Origin: Oikopleura dioica
Lineage: Eukaryota > Chordata > Appendicularia > Copelata > Oikopleuridae
DNA length: 64,000 nucleotides
Direction of reading: 5' to 3'
NCBI GenBank assembly: GCA_907165135.1
Contig: OU015567.1
Location: 13,025,001 to 13,089,000 of the forward strand
The notes beneath the pieces were generated by a model that saw only the letters and a list, made by a program, of their open reading frames with translations, searched no databases and was not told the DNA's origin. Positions 1-10,730 of this stretch are shown piece after piece (within the stretch, counting starts at the first letter, position 1; each line of letters starts with the position of its first letter). The translations under genes were made by a program, and so were the position numbers.

Positions 1-3000
1 TGAATACGAGCTCCCGCTGCGCCCTTTCAATCGCTACAAAGGGGTGATCCTAGACAAGGTACACCAGTTTTTTTAATTCCCGCCCTACTTGTAGAAAACT
101 TTTTTACTTAATTTTGTGCCGCTATTTCGAATTTTAATGGCTGTTTTAAGAGAACTATATCTGGGCATGTGACGCATATCAACTACGAAAATGAATACTG
201 CCTGGTGGACAATAGCGTGACAGGTGTGGGTATCGAAGAAGTACAGTATCTTTCTTGTGTCTATCTCGTTGTCGTCATCGCTCGGATATTTATCGACCCC
301 ATCGACCAGTGATATTCTCAGAGTTTGGCGAAGACGTCGTCCCCGCCAAGGGTCTTCCGATCGATGTCGGCCAGCAGCGCTGGAGACAAGCCGCCCAACC
401 CAAGTTCGTCCAAGGAAAGAGTCTATCCTCCTTTTTATTCAATTAAATCATATCGCCGCTATACAGCCGCGCCAAGGCCCAAATCGCGCAATTATCCTTA
501 AATCTCCATCCTCATTAGCATTTTCAAGCGCTATGCATTTCCTTGCGTATTTAAAATAAAAACAGCGACGATAACTCTCAAAAAGGTTGGACAAACAGCT
601 TTGTTCTCGCTCTTCCGGCGCCGATCCCCGAAGGAGTGGAAGCGATGGAGACTAAGAACATCAAATTCATCGATTTCGATCGCCAAATTGCCTTCCTTGA
701 AGAATCAGACTTGATTTGCGACATTTCAAGAGTCCATTTCGAAGCTAATGGCCAGAAAGTGAATACTTACACACCCCGAGTCGGCGACAACATCATTGTT
801 CCGCGGCAAGAAATCACAGAGAACAGAATGGTTAGCGGTATTCGACCGAGTCAGGTGACGAAGAAATCCGGGTCAATCACGTTCTGGGATCGGAAGCGCG
901 AGACCGGCTGGTTGAATGGCAATATTGCGTTTAATATATCCGACTGCTTGACTTGGACGCCGCGAGTGAATGAAGAAGTCTTCTTTCTTCAGATTCCGAA
1001 TAGAAAGGGACCTAGAGCGATTGAGGTTGAAAAATTTCGAGGAACCGCGGCGGGGAGGGCGAGAATCGCTCCTGTCAGTAGGTAAACTGTCTATCCTATT
1101 CAACTACCAGTAACATTGACTTCCAGGAATGACCAACGACGATTTATCTTCAAAGGCCCTCGCCCTCAAGTGTTAAAGAGACGCGACGCTCCACCCCACT
1201 TTCTCCCAAATTTCGACGTGCCCACTGCCCTCGTCAACGGTATCCGCGGTGGAACAGATATCCTCAAGATCGTCCCTTCCCTCACTCTTGATCTCAACGA
1301 GAAAAACTACCAGGATAAAATGACGGCGCTACTGTTTTGTGAAGAAGTCGCACTTGGAATTGAAATGGAACAGTTTTCATTGAAAGACGTTGTTTTGGAA
1401 CACCTCAGTTGCAACCACTTCAGTCTCGAAATCCCAGGCTTGAAGAATGAAAGTCCTCCGCTTGGAATCGCAGATTTGCTGATTATAACCGTAAAAGAAA
1501 ACGATACGATGGAGTTTCACGCGTTTATCCACACCATTCGCTTTGCCGCAAGCACTGTTATTTTCGAAATGTCCGATGTTTTCACCGAAAAGCACAAAGC
1601 CTCTCCAGTGACGATCAAATTCACGCTGAACCGCTATCCTATCAGAACAATGCAGAACGCATTAAAAGGAATCGGCCGTGATCTATCGCTCGTGACGCTT
1701 TTCCCGACGCCGACGAACTTTTTCGGGCTGGAAGACAGGCGACGATTTGAGTATATTCAACCCTATCATGTTACAGCTTCCATGATCAGCGGATTGAATC
1801 AATTCCAAAACGACGCCGTGTTGAGTGTTCTCGAGGGCGCGGGGATGTTTCATCCAAAAATCATCTTTGGCCCTGCTGGCACGGGAAAAACCCGGACAAT
1901 GGTCGAGCTCGCTAGAATACTCATCACTTGCAGCACAGCTAGAGTACTGATAGTCGCTCCATCTAACGCAGCTGCGGATATTTTACTTTCCCGTTTGAGC
2001 AATGCCCTAGGAGAACGAGCGGAACAAATCATCTGCCGCTGGAACGCACTCAGAAGAAACAACGAAACACTTTCCGAAAACTGCAAAAAGTTCAGCAAAG
2101 ATGATTTCGCCAAAGAAGCAAGATGCGTCATTAGCACTTGTCTAGCGACATCGTCACTACCTCGAAGAAAATTCGACTTTCTTCTGGGTAAATTATTTTT
2201 TCATCATTTTATTCCGTTCAAGCGCGACGGTTTTTCTTCAATTCAAAGTCACCAAATTAGTAAAATGATATCGCCATTAGTGGGCTATTTTTGGAAAGCA
2301 CCGACACACCAGACATATTCTGGGCTTTCAATAAAATCAAATTTGTAGTCGATGAAGCGTCACAGTGTACAGAGCCGGAAACATTGGTGGCGATGCGATT
2401 CACCTTGCCGGGATCGCAGGTGATTCTTGCTGGCGATCCGGCGCAATTAGGAAAGAGCTAGAAACCAGTTTAAATATAGCCATGCGAAAGTGTCATGTTC
2501 GAGCTCCAATCAGGGCCTACAGTAAAAAGCCCGTACAGCTGTCATTTTGGATTGACTACATCATTGCTTATGCGACTTATGGGCAACAGCCTTTATGAAA
2601 AGCAATCAACAGGACAGTACGACCGGCTTTATCTAACAAAGCTTTTGATTAACTATCGCAGTCATCCAAGTCTGCTCGAAATAACATCCAATTTATTCTA
2701 CGAAAGGAACAGTCGAAAACGCCATTCTATTCTTGACTCAAGACTATTGAGAACACAATGTTTTCAACTTCCGAAGGGAGCTTATGCCTGCAGATAATGA
2801 GCACTTCGATGGGACACTTGATAAATACGCTGATTTCCTCCCGAAGCCGGGATTTCCCTTCGTTTTGGTGGATGTTGCCAGTGGAACTGAGGCCCGCCAG
2901 ACTGGCTCTTTCTCTTGGTTCAATGCTAGAGAGGCGGTTCAAGTGTTATCCTACTGTAAGAATGTGATCAAAGCTGGACTTGCGCAGAGCGATGTTGGCA

Positions 3001-3194
3001 TCATCAGTCCATATCGGCAGCAAGTGGTTGAAATTCGAAAAATTTTGAAACTTTCGAATTTGAATGACATTCGCGTCGGATCAACGGAAGAGTTTCAGGG
3101 AACCGAGTACAAGTGTATCATTATTAGCACAGTGAGGGCGAATGAGAGGCTGCTTGAATATGACGCAAGGAAAGGGATTTATTTTGATCACTGA
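1..3194 (+). CDS. MOV10/MOV10L1-like SF1 RNA helicase (5' partial, 3' truncated)
   Basis: Superfamily 1 RNA helicase of the MOV10/MOV10L1/Armitage group, which acts in small-RNA silencing (piRNA for MOV10L1). Exons as read: 1-58, 151-223, 310-414, 586-1081, 1127-2187, about 2299-2450, 2514-2706, 2777-3194. The N-terminal part (EYELPLRPFNRYKG, GHVTHINYENEYCLVDNSV) resembles the beta-rich repeats of MOV10L1. Helicase motifs are clear: Walker A GPAGTGKT near 1869, DEAS near 2351, GDPAQLG near 2432, NYRSHP near 2653, SPYRQQ near 3007, STEEFQG near 3082, STVRANE near 3127. Three introns (415-585, 2451-2513, 2707-2776) need GA-AG borders to keep frame. The junction near 2188/2298 does not resolve to GT-AG in phase and may hide a one-base indel. 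The frame stops at 3194, before the motif VI (VAVTRA) that the family needs, so the gene is truncated, degenerate or joined to an exon I could not find. The gene begins upstream of the window. Confidence 0.85.
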
Positions 3195-4276
3195 AATCAT
3201 GGAAGATAATGTTTTCTGAGATTTCTATTTTAGTTTCGTTCTGATTTTGTTGACTTGATTATTATTTTTTGTTTAGCTAGTATGAAGTATTCCTAATTGA
3301 AAACATCTAGGAAACCTTGATGTTGAAATCGCGTGAGTGATCTTTACGAGCGAGCTCAATCGAGAGAGCACTTTGTTTTCGGAAAAAACGATCTCAAATA
3401 TCTTGGGGTTTCCCTTTTTCGACTTAGCTAGAGACTATTTTTAGTAAAGAGACAATCGAAATTCCTTGCTCAGAACTTGTATAGGCTTCGTCGCAAGCAA
3501 ACAAAGAACGTGTGTGGCTCTAACAAGGTAAATATTTTATTCGTGAAATAGAAAATGCGTTAGAGAAAGTTGGAGAATATATTTGTGAATTCGGTAAATA
3601 TTTTCCGGGTTCAAGGTGTTCTATAAAGGCAAGGCGGGCTCGCAAAACCGTGCGGGTATCTCATCAATCTAAAAGTTTTTAGTTTTATATATTTTCTTTG
3701 ATGATTCTTTTATTGAACGAGGATATCTCAAGAATTTTGATTATTGACTTACCTTCGCAAATAATCGTCTGCAGGTAATTTTATGATTTTCCAGCGTCGC
3801 TTTAGTGAGGTCTTAAAATTTATAAAGGCGAGCGTCGCAAAATAAAACGCAGAATTATATAAGCATTTATTGATTTTTATTTCGCACTATGTGCAACTCG
3901 CGCCCCGTCCATATGTAAACGAGAGTGCCACTCGCATGAAAATGAAAAATGTCATTTTAGATCGGTCTCAGTTTTTTTTTGTTTTTCCGCCTCGTTCCTG
4001 TCCACTCGAGCTGACCGTTGTCCAGGACTCGCCGTGTGGTCGTTATTGGGCCACAGCTTGGTTTGGGCTTTACAAAATATAGACTGAACTTCAGCAGGTT
4101 ATTTTAGAGCCATTCCTGTGTCCAACTGCGTACGAGACGATTGTCTCGTTATCCTCATCAAGAAGGACATTTTGTGTGATTGTCTTCATAGCTCCAGAAG
4201 TTTCGGTACTGCTGCTAGTACCAGCGGTCGAGGCTTTTGACCAGGACGCTAAAGATCACAATTTATTGACCAAACT
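3195..4276. other. Intergenic stretch, no gene seen
   Basis: AT-rich sequence between the helicase stop and the minus-strand small gene. I found no conserved reading frame, splice-consistent exon chain or RNA gene. It would hold any missing last exon of the helicase, but no VAVTRA-like coding stretch is visible here. Confidence 0.4.
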
Positions 4277-6767
4277 TTAACTCCTTTTGTTCTTACGGCC
4301 TGTAGACATGGGACAATCGTGATCGTTAATTCCATTCAGGTCAAATGTTTGCGTTATTTTTTGACCTTGGAACCAGGACCAGCCCGTTTCGGTGATGATC
4401 CGCACGCGGAAACTCTCTTCATCCGGAAAATTATACTTTATGATCGGGGCGAAGAAATTCGAGGCCAGGCTCCAGAACAAATCGTGCCCTAAAAATGATG
4501 TGATTCATAACCTTCTCAAAAACTTCTATTGCTAAAGGTTATGAAAACAAAAGAAAGTACTACGTGATTCAGAAGTGGAATGAGGACTTCTGCGTAAAAT
4601 TTACATAAAAAAAGTAAATTCCAGAGTCTCATATTACCTCATTCGATTGGAAACGATCTCTACTTACTTTTATCTAAAGGAATCTAAAGAGAAATGCCGC
4701 GTAATTAGAATATTTTAGTAGAGGTTTTATTATCCAGTAGATAATGTTTTTCTGTATTTTATTGGTGCTTATTTACGCTTGGAAATAAGCTGTCAGCGAT
4801 GATGCATATCATTCATTCGTATCTTGCTTATTTAAGGGGGTAGAACTAGATTTTTCGAAAAACCTTGATTTTCGAAAGGCACTTTTAATAAGAAAAATCT
4901 GTTTTTACTTATGATTACGCAATTTCCTCAAAAATACTGCTAGATAAAGGGTTAAACTATCTTAAAATGAGATTGAAAAAATTTGGCTATTCACGTGACT
5001 CGAGAAATTTGAGGACGCGAATACGCTAAAATTGCGATTTTCGAAGAGATGGGTTGACGTTTCGCTCTCTAACGCCAAAATGTGTTGACTAAATAAAATT
5101 TTAAGAAAAATGTTGTTAGATCTAAGTTTGATCTATCTTCAGCCAAAGAGAGAATTTGAAAATCTAAGCTCTACTGGCTTTGAGCGCCGGTCTAGAATCA
5201 GCTATTTTTGAAAAACCTAGTTCTACCCCCTTAAACCGCCATTTAAATATTATATCGATTCGTTTTTATTGAGTTTTCTTTTTTTTTTCTGCTGCGAATT
5301 CGACTTGAGCTCTCGCTTTCATTTTTTGAATAGTTTTTATAATGACAAGTAGGAAGATCCATCCGTGGAATGTTGTTTCGCTGTGTCGATCGTTTAGCCA
5401 AATTTATGGCATTGTTAAAGGACGGATCGTATTAGTATTGAAGGGCCAGAGTAGAGAAATTGACAGAAAAAAGCGCGTTGCTTCCCGATTTCCACTGGAA
5501 ATCCTTGTTGATTTCAGTGAAAGTACGGAACAAAAACCTTGGAAAACAATAGGCAAATTGACCCCAAATGGATCCATTTTTGTAATGGACGAGTGAAAAA
5601 ATGAGTTGTGCGCTGTTTTTTTGTGTGTCTGTGTACGTCTCCGAGTCCCAGGGGAACCTTTGACTCATTGAAAATAGAGAGTATATCGCCATTGGCATAT
5701 ATACATACGCCATCGTCGCTAACCTTTTCTGCTCGCCGCAGAGTCAGCCAGAGAGAATGGAACGTTGACTGGCCAGGGCCGCCTGGGCTCTCAGCTCGAC
5801 CTCGACTGATCTTGGAGCCCAGGCATTTGTACAGGGCCATTCGTAGTGTAAACAAATGCGAAAAAGAGAACAGGTCAAAAATGAAGACGATTTTGAAAGA
5901 GAGAAAGCGCGGAAAAAAGAGGAACAGAGAGATATTGGCCTGTCAGTAATTAACTGGGCTGTCATTGATCGCCGGATTAGAGCGGCCAAGTCGTTATCCT
6001 ACTCGAACGCGAGAAATTAAACTCGTCCAGCCAAAACGGTATTTTCAGTGTATTTTTCCTGACCACTTTATTTTTAGTTTTGTAGGAAGGAACTTGTGGA
6101 AAGTTTTTTTCTAATAATTAGCGCTTCGAGTATTAGACGCTCTATCTTACCTTAGTCGGTAATTCAGAGTTTAAAACGGGGATTTACTGAAATGGAATTC
6201 AGTTGAAACAACGCTTTTTATAAGTGGGGCTAGTTTTTGTTCGTTTCCAAATAAGACAAGTTGGTAGATTGTTAGGAGTAGAATAGATGGCCAAGCTGTC
6301 AATCAAATAAAGGGACAATAGAAGCGCAGAGGCCGAGCGCTTCATTGGCTATCGGATAAGCCCGTAGCGCAAGATCAAGGTCGACACCCTCTCTTACCTA
6401 TTGCTAGATTATAACGCCAGACGTTTTCACATTTTACTTGTTGCCACACGCCAGATAACAGCTTGATGTCTCGAGAAACTAGTGATACGGAACTGCCTGC
6501 TTTTTTCACCGGATCTTCACCTAAACAAATACGCTTTAATGTTAATTGCCCTTCTGATAAGACTAGCAATGTTTTAACGTAAATTGTGTACCACTTTTTC
6601 GTCATAAACAAAAGTGACTCGCCCATAAATTTTCTATTTTACGAGAACAAACTTTTAGAAAACTTACCGATTTTCAGTGGATATGTGGGATTTCCCCGGC
6701 CAAAGGATGGCATGAGGATTTCTTTGCCATAGACGACGATTTTACTTTCGGACTCTTTAGGGTTCAT
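4277..6767 (-). CDS. Unrecognised 144-residue protein, three exons
   Basis: I do not recognise the family. Read on the minus strand, exons 6767-6668, 6520-6398 and 4488-4277 join with matching phase (1 and 1) and GT-AG borders into one frame of 435 nt including stop. The start is the ATG at 6767 (MNPKESESKIVVYGKEI). The protein is basic at the end (STGRKNKRS), rich in W and F in the middle (LLSGVWQQVKCENVWRY, TETGWSWFQGQ), and has no obvious signal peptide or membrane span. The second intron (6397-4489) is 1.9 kb, very long for this window, and contains the TTAA-flanked inverted-repeat element at 4836-5230. The gene is divergent from the Gs alpha gene, whose start is 548 bp away. Exon phasing makes the model fairly firm; the function is unknown. 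Confidence 0.6.
4836..5230. mobile_element. 395-bp TTAA-flanked inverted-repeat element (MITE-like)
   Basis: The ends form an inverted repeat: GGGGGTAGAACTAGATTTTTC at the left and its near-perfect complement ending CTAGTTCTACCCCC at the right. TTAA stands directly outside both ends (4832-4835 and 5231-5234), as for a TTAA target-site duplication of the piggyBac type. There is no coding capacity inside, so it is non-autonomous. It sits in the long intron of the minus-strand small gene. TTAA is short and AT-rich, so the duplication alone is weak; the pairing of terminal repeats with TTAA at both borders is what supports the call. Confidence 0.7.
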
Positions 6768-7314
6768 TCTCTCTGCCACGCGGTATAAGAGCCAGCTAAT
6801 TTTTCCAGCGTATAAACAGAGGTCCTATCTATTCTAGAGACCCCTCGTTAGATTCACTTATTGACTTGACTGTCTGACTGTATCTTTTAGAGCGAAAGAA
6901 TTGATCATTCTCATCGGAAAGTTGGAATTGCTAGAACTGGACTCAACTTGGAAGGAGTTCATCGCACACTGCCGCGCTCATTCTGCCATAATTACTGCCT
7001 GAGACTCTTATGAATCTTAGCCAGTCAGTAATCCTCAATTTTTTCAGAAAAAAGAGGGCTGCTCCCAGTCGGCTGTCGAGCAGTGTTGAAGAGCATCGTC
7101 GTCCTCGGGACTCTTTAGTCGGGGAGATCGTTCCTATCTTCTTTTTCGTTCACGCCAATTAGAAAAAGGTATTAAAACATGGCGCCAGCAATTTTAAATG
7201 TCTGCGCGAATATATTATTTCGCGCGTTTTTAAATAATTTTCGTTCAGGACAGTCTCAACGAATTGGTTTTGCAAGATCGTTGAGTTTTGATCAAGTATG
7301 CCGACATGTGTAGT

Positions 7315-8850
7315 ATGGGCTGTTTTAAAGTAAAATCGAACGACGACGACGAGCGCGAGCGGATTGAACAGAGCAAGCGCATCGACAAGGAGCTCGGAAA
7401 ATGCAAGCAAGAGTACCGATCGACGCATCGCCTCCTCCTCCTCGGCGCTGGAGAAAGCGGCAAGAGCACAGTCGTCAAACAAATGCGCATCCTCCACGTC
7501 AACGGCTTTAGCGACGACGAGAAGAGGCGAAAAATAGCCGATATCAAGAGGAATATAAGAGATGGAATCGTATCTATTATTTCAGGTTAGCAACAAACAA
7601 CTCACCCCTGAAAAACGACACTGTGGAGAAAGAACTTATTTGAGAGTTTGATAAATCAGAATTGTTTTAATCCTAATTTGATATATTCTCCTAGATCTAA
7701 GGCTGCACCAGCTTTGACCGTAACTGTCATCAGACACAGTCTCTCGCTCTGACGTCTATTTTCGACGCGTTCCAAACTTGACGTCACCCAAATTTGAGAT
7801 TCTCTCTCCCTCTCTTTCACTCAATTATGCATTTATAACAATCTCAGACCTCATTTTACGTCATTCTCCCTCTTCCATTTTGGATCGTCTCATAAACTAA
7901 CATTCTTTTTTATTCAGCGATGAGTGAAATAAATCCGCCTGTACAGTTACATAACCCCGAATCTCAAGCCTCTTTTGACTATTGTGTGAACAAAAAGAAC
8001 GAGCAGGAGTACGACGATGTCTTCTTCTCGCATGTGTCGCGGCTGTGGAAGGATCCGGGCGTTCAAGAGTGCTACGACCGCAGCCACGAATACCAACTCA
8101 TCGACTGCGCCAAGTACTTCCTCGACAAGGTTGACGATGTCCGCAAGCCCGACTACGCGCCCAGCAGTCAAGACATGCTCAGGTGTCGAGTCCTCACGCA
8201 GGGCATCTTCGAGACGAGATTCACCATCGAAAAGGTCAACTTTCATATGTTCGACGTTGGCGGTCAGCGTGATGAGCGGCGCAAGTGGATCCAGTGCTTT
8301 AACGATGTAACGGCGATTATCTTTGGTAAAGACCTAGAATCGCCATTCATCTGACTAACAATCTTTCTAGTTGTTGCATCGAGTTCGTATAACATGATGC
8401 TGCGCGAGGACAACAGTCAAAACCGACTTGAAGAAGCGGTCCACCTCTTCCAAACGATATGGAACAATCGCTGGCTCAAGACTATCTCCGTCATCCTCTT
8501 TCTGAACAAACAGGATCTGCTGAGGGAAAAAATATTACTAGGAAAATCAAAGCTTGAAGGTAGCTCTTTCTCTTCTTCTTGATATTCATTGTCTCTCCTT
8601 AGATTATTTCGAAGACTACAAGAGCTATGTATGTCCAGAGAAGATCAACGACGAGCCTGCAAGTGTAACCAGTGCCAAATATTTCATCCGCGATCTCTTC
8701 ATCCGAATCTCGACGGCGACGGGCGAGGGAAAACACTACTGCTACCCGCACTTCACCTGCGCCGTCGACACCGAAAACATCAAGAGAGTGTTCAACGACT
8801 GTCGCGACATCATCCAAAGAATGCACTTACGCCAATACGAACTGATCTAG
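7315..8850 (+). CDS. GNAS: Heterotrimeric G protein alpha subunit, Gs class
   Basis: Stimulatory G alpha that couples membrane receptors to adenylyl cyclase. Four exons in phase: 7315-7585, 7918-8325, 8371-8559, 8603-8850, all GT-AG with 43-332 bp introns. The start is chosen at MGC, which gives the N-terminal palmitoylation cysteine; upstream in-frame codons do not fit the family. Motifs: P-loop GAGESGKST, switch [15 protein letters not shown] (arginine ADP-ribosylated by cholera toxin in the family), switch [24 protein letters not shown] guanine specificity, FTCAVDT before the last helix. The C-terminus [11 protein letters not shown] is the Gs receptor-contact tail, with I in place of the usual final L. 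Length (about 370 residues) matches the short Gs form without the large exon 3 insert. Confidence 0.95.
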
Positions 8851-10730
8851 CGAGTCTCCTTTCCAAAATTTATTAAACAATTACAACAAAACGCAAACAG
8901 CAGCAACAATTTACTTTACTTTCCAATATCACCTCTCCAAAAAACTCGATCCTCGAGCTACTAGTTTCGTACGAGTCTAAATCTTATTTCGAAAAGAAAC
9001 TACATCCATTTAAAATTTAAATTTCTTTCCAAAATTCTTGGAAACACAAAAACTTGCCGACCGACTGGACATTTTTGGCGATTTTAGAGCAATTTTCAAA
9101 AACTGTTTCCAACCCAAAAAAAAATGAAGCTACTTGTAGCCCCATTCCAGTGCAACTTTACATACCCTCATGTTGGGTTCTCTTCCTTGTTTTCTTCCAC
9201 TTTCATCTTCCTTTTCTCCCTTCTGTACTTTCTTATGCTGTTTGTACCGGAAGGGTTGAACGATTTGAAGAAGCAACGAACCTCCACGGGCTCTGTACGA
9301 GTACTTTCTGCACTGTACATTGTAAATATCCTGTCGTTCCCTGAATATCTGGTTAAAACGAACACTCGAAGGCGCAAAAAGCGGCCTCTGTCTTGCGTGT
9401 TTCTTTCTTGCAGGTTGTTTTTCCCTATTTACAGTTACAGTAGCAATTACAGATACAGTCACAATCACAGAAACAGCGATTTATAAATTTCTGGGAGTGC
9501 TTACTATTATTTATTATCTACTAAACTAAAACAGGTCAAGAGAAAGGACATCCTAAATTTGTACCGTCGGTAGTACAGTTTTTAAGCACTAGAATAAGGT
9601 CGTCTCGGCATTTTCGTACATTTGACTTGACAAATTTGCATCTTGGAAATTCAGCTTTTTCAAATTACCACTCTCTCAAGTAATTTTTATTTCAGCCTGC
9701 CTTTCTTCACACAATTAAAAATCAATTTTACTAGCTTATTTTTTGACTATTTGGCTGCTTTTTTTCTCTCATATCGAAGTAGGAAGATATTTTCTTTGTC
9801 TCTTGAAAATCGCGTACCAGATTTTACTTTTCATCAATCAAAGTCAAAGCTCCCGTTTTTCCGCTTCATCAATAATTATTCACAATTAATCCCGGTTCGA
9901 GTTTTACTATTTTTTTTATCAAGAATTAAAAATGTTAATATCATTTAAAATTTCGTCTTCCTTTTTTTCAACTTTTCCATTTTCAACTTATCAAACAACA
10001 AAAACCAATAAAGTATTCTTATCTCTCCTTTACCTGAATAATATTCAAAGTAGTTTCAAAATTGGAACGCAAATGCAAATTCTAGCATTTTTCTTTTTCA
10101 ATCGCGGAATTTCCCGTAAAGGCTGCAATCGATCTTCCATATATATTATTTTTCTTTTTAACTCTTATGTTCATCTAACAATTTGACCACTAAAGAGGAG
10201 ATTTCATGAAGCATCATGATGTTACGACAAAATTTCGGTGGTGGCTTTTCAGCTTCTGATTGGCTTGCTGATCGATGAACAGCTTCTGATTGGCTAAAAT
10301 TTCAAAGCAAAATTTAGCTCGAAACTTTTAGTTTCTTCGTGAATTCACCCCTTTTTGACCTCTAAAACTACCCTAACTGTTTATATTACCCAACTTATAA
10401 AGAAACCTTCCTAACGATTTCCGATTTTAACTCTTAAGTTCCTCATCGTTCTTCTTCTCCTCGTCTTTATTATTTTGTTAAATATTCTTTTTAAACTAGG
10501 TTTACCTTTCATTTTTTGAAGAAAAAAATCCTTCTATCCTCGAAACTCTCCCTCAGATTTCGTTGTGTTAATCTTTGGAACATACACCTACCCGAAAATA
10601 TGCTGTTTTTAAAAAATAAAAAATGATTGTCAAAAAAATGATGAAATTTTTCGAATTTAGAAAAATGCTCAAATTGACCCGAAGGATTCTTTTTCAGAAA
10701 GCCGCTCGTTTTCGAACTTCAAACGCCAGA
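8851..10730. other. Gs alpha 3' region and upstream region of MetRS, no further gene
   Basis: AT- and T-rich sequence with only short non-conserved frames. Two CCAAT-type sites in inverted orientation (GATTGGCT) occur near 10257 and 10289, within 500 bp of the MetRS start, and could be promoter elements. A TTTTTCAG acceptor at 10690-10697, just before the MetRS ATG, is a plausible trans-splice or 5' UTR splice site. Nothing else is recognisable. Confidence 0.4.

Noticed and set aside
224-559. Frame of 111 codons starting inside the helicase region
   Set aside because: It begins exactly at a GT donor and runs in a different frame from the spliced helicase exons; it is an intron read-through shadow.
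5342-5596. Open frame of 84 codons in the long intron
   Set aside because: No recognisable motif, no splice partner in phase, and composition like the surrounding noncoding DNA.
9054-10186. Several short frames downstream of Gs alpha
   Set aside because: T-rich sequence gives F/L/S-rich translations on both strands; no domain, no phase-matched exons.
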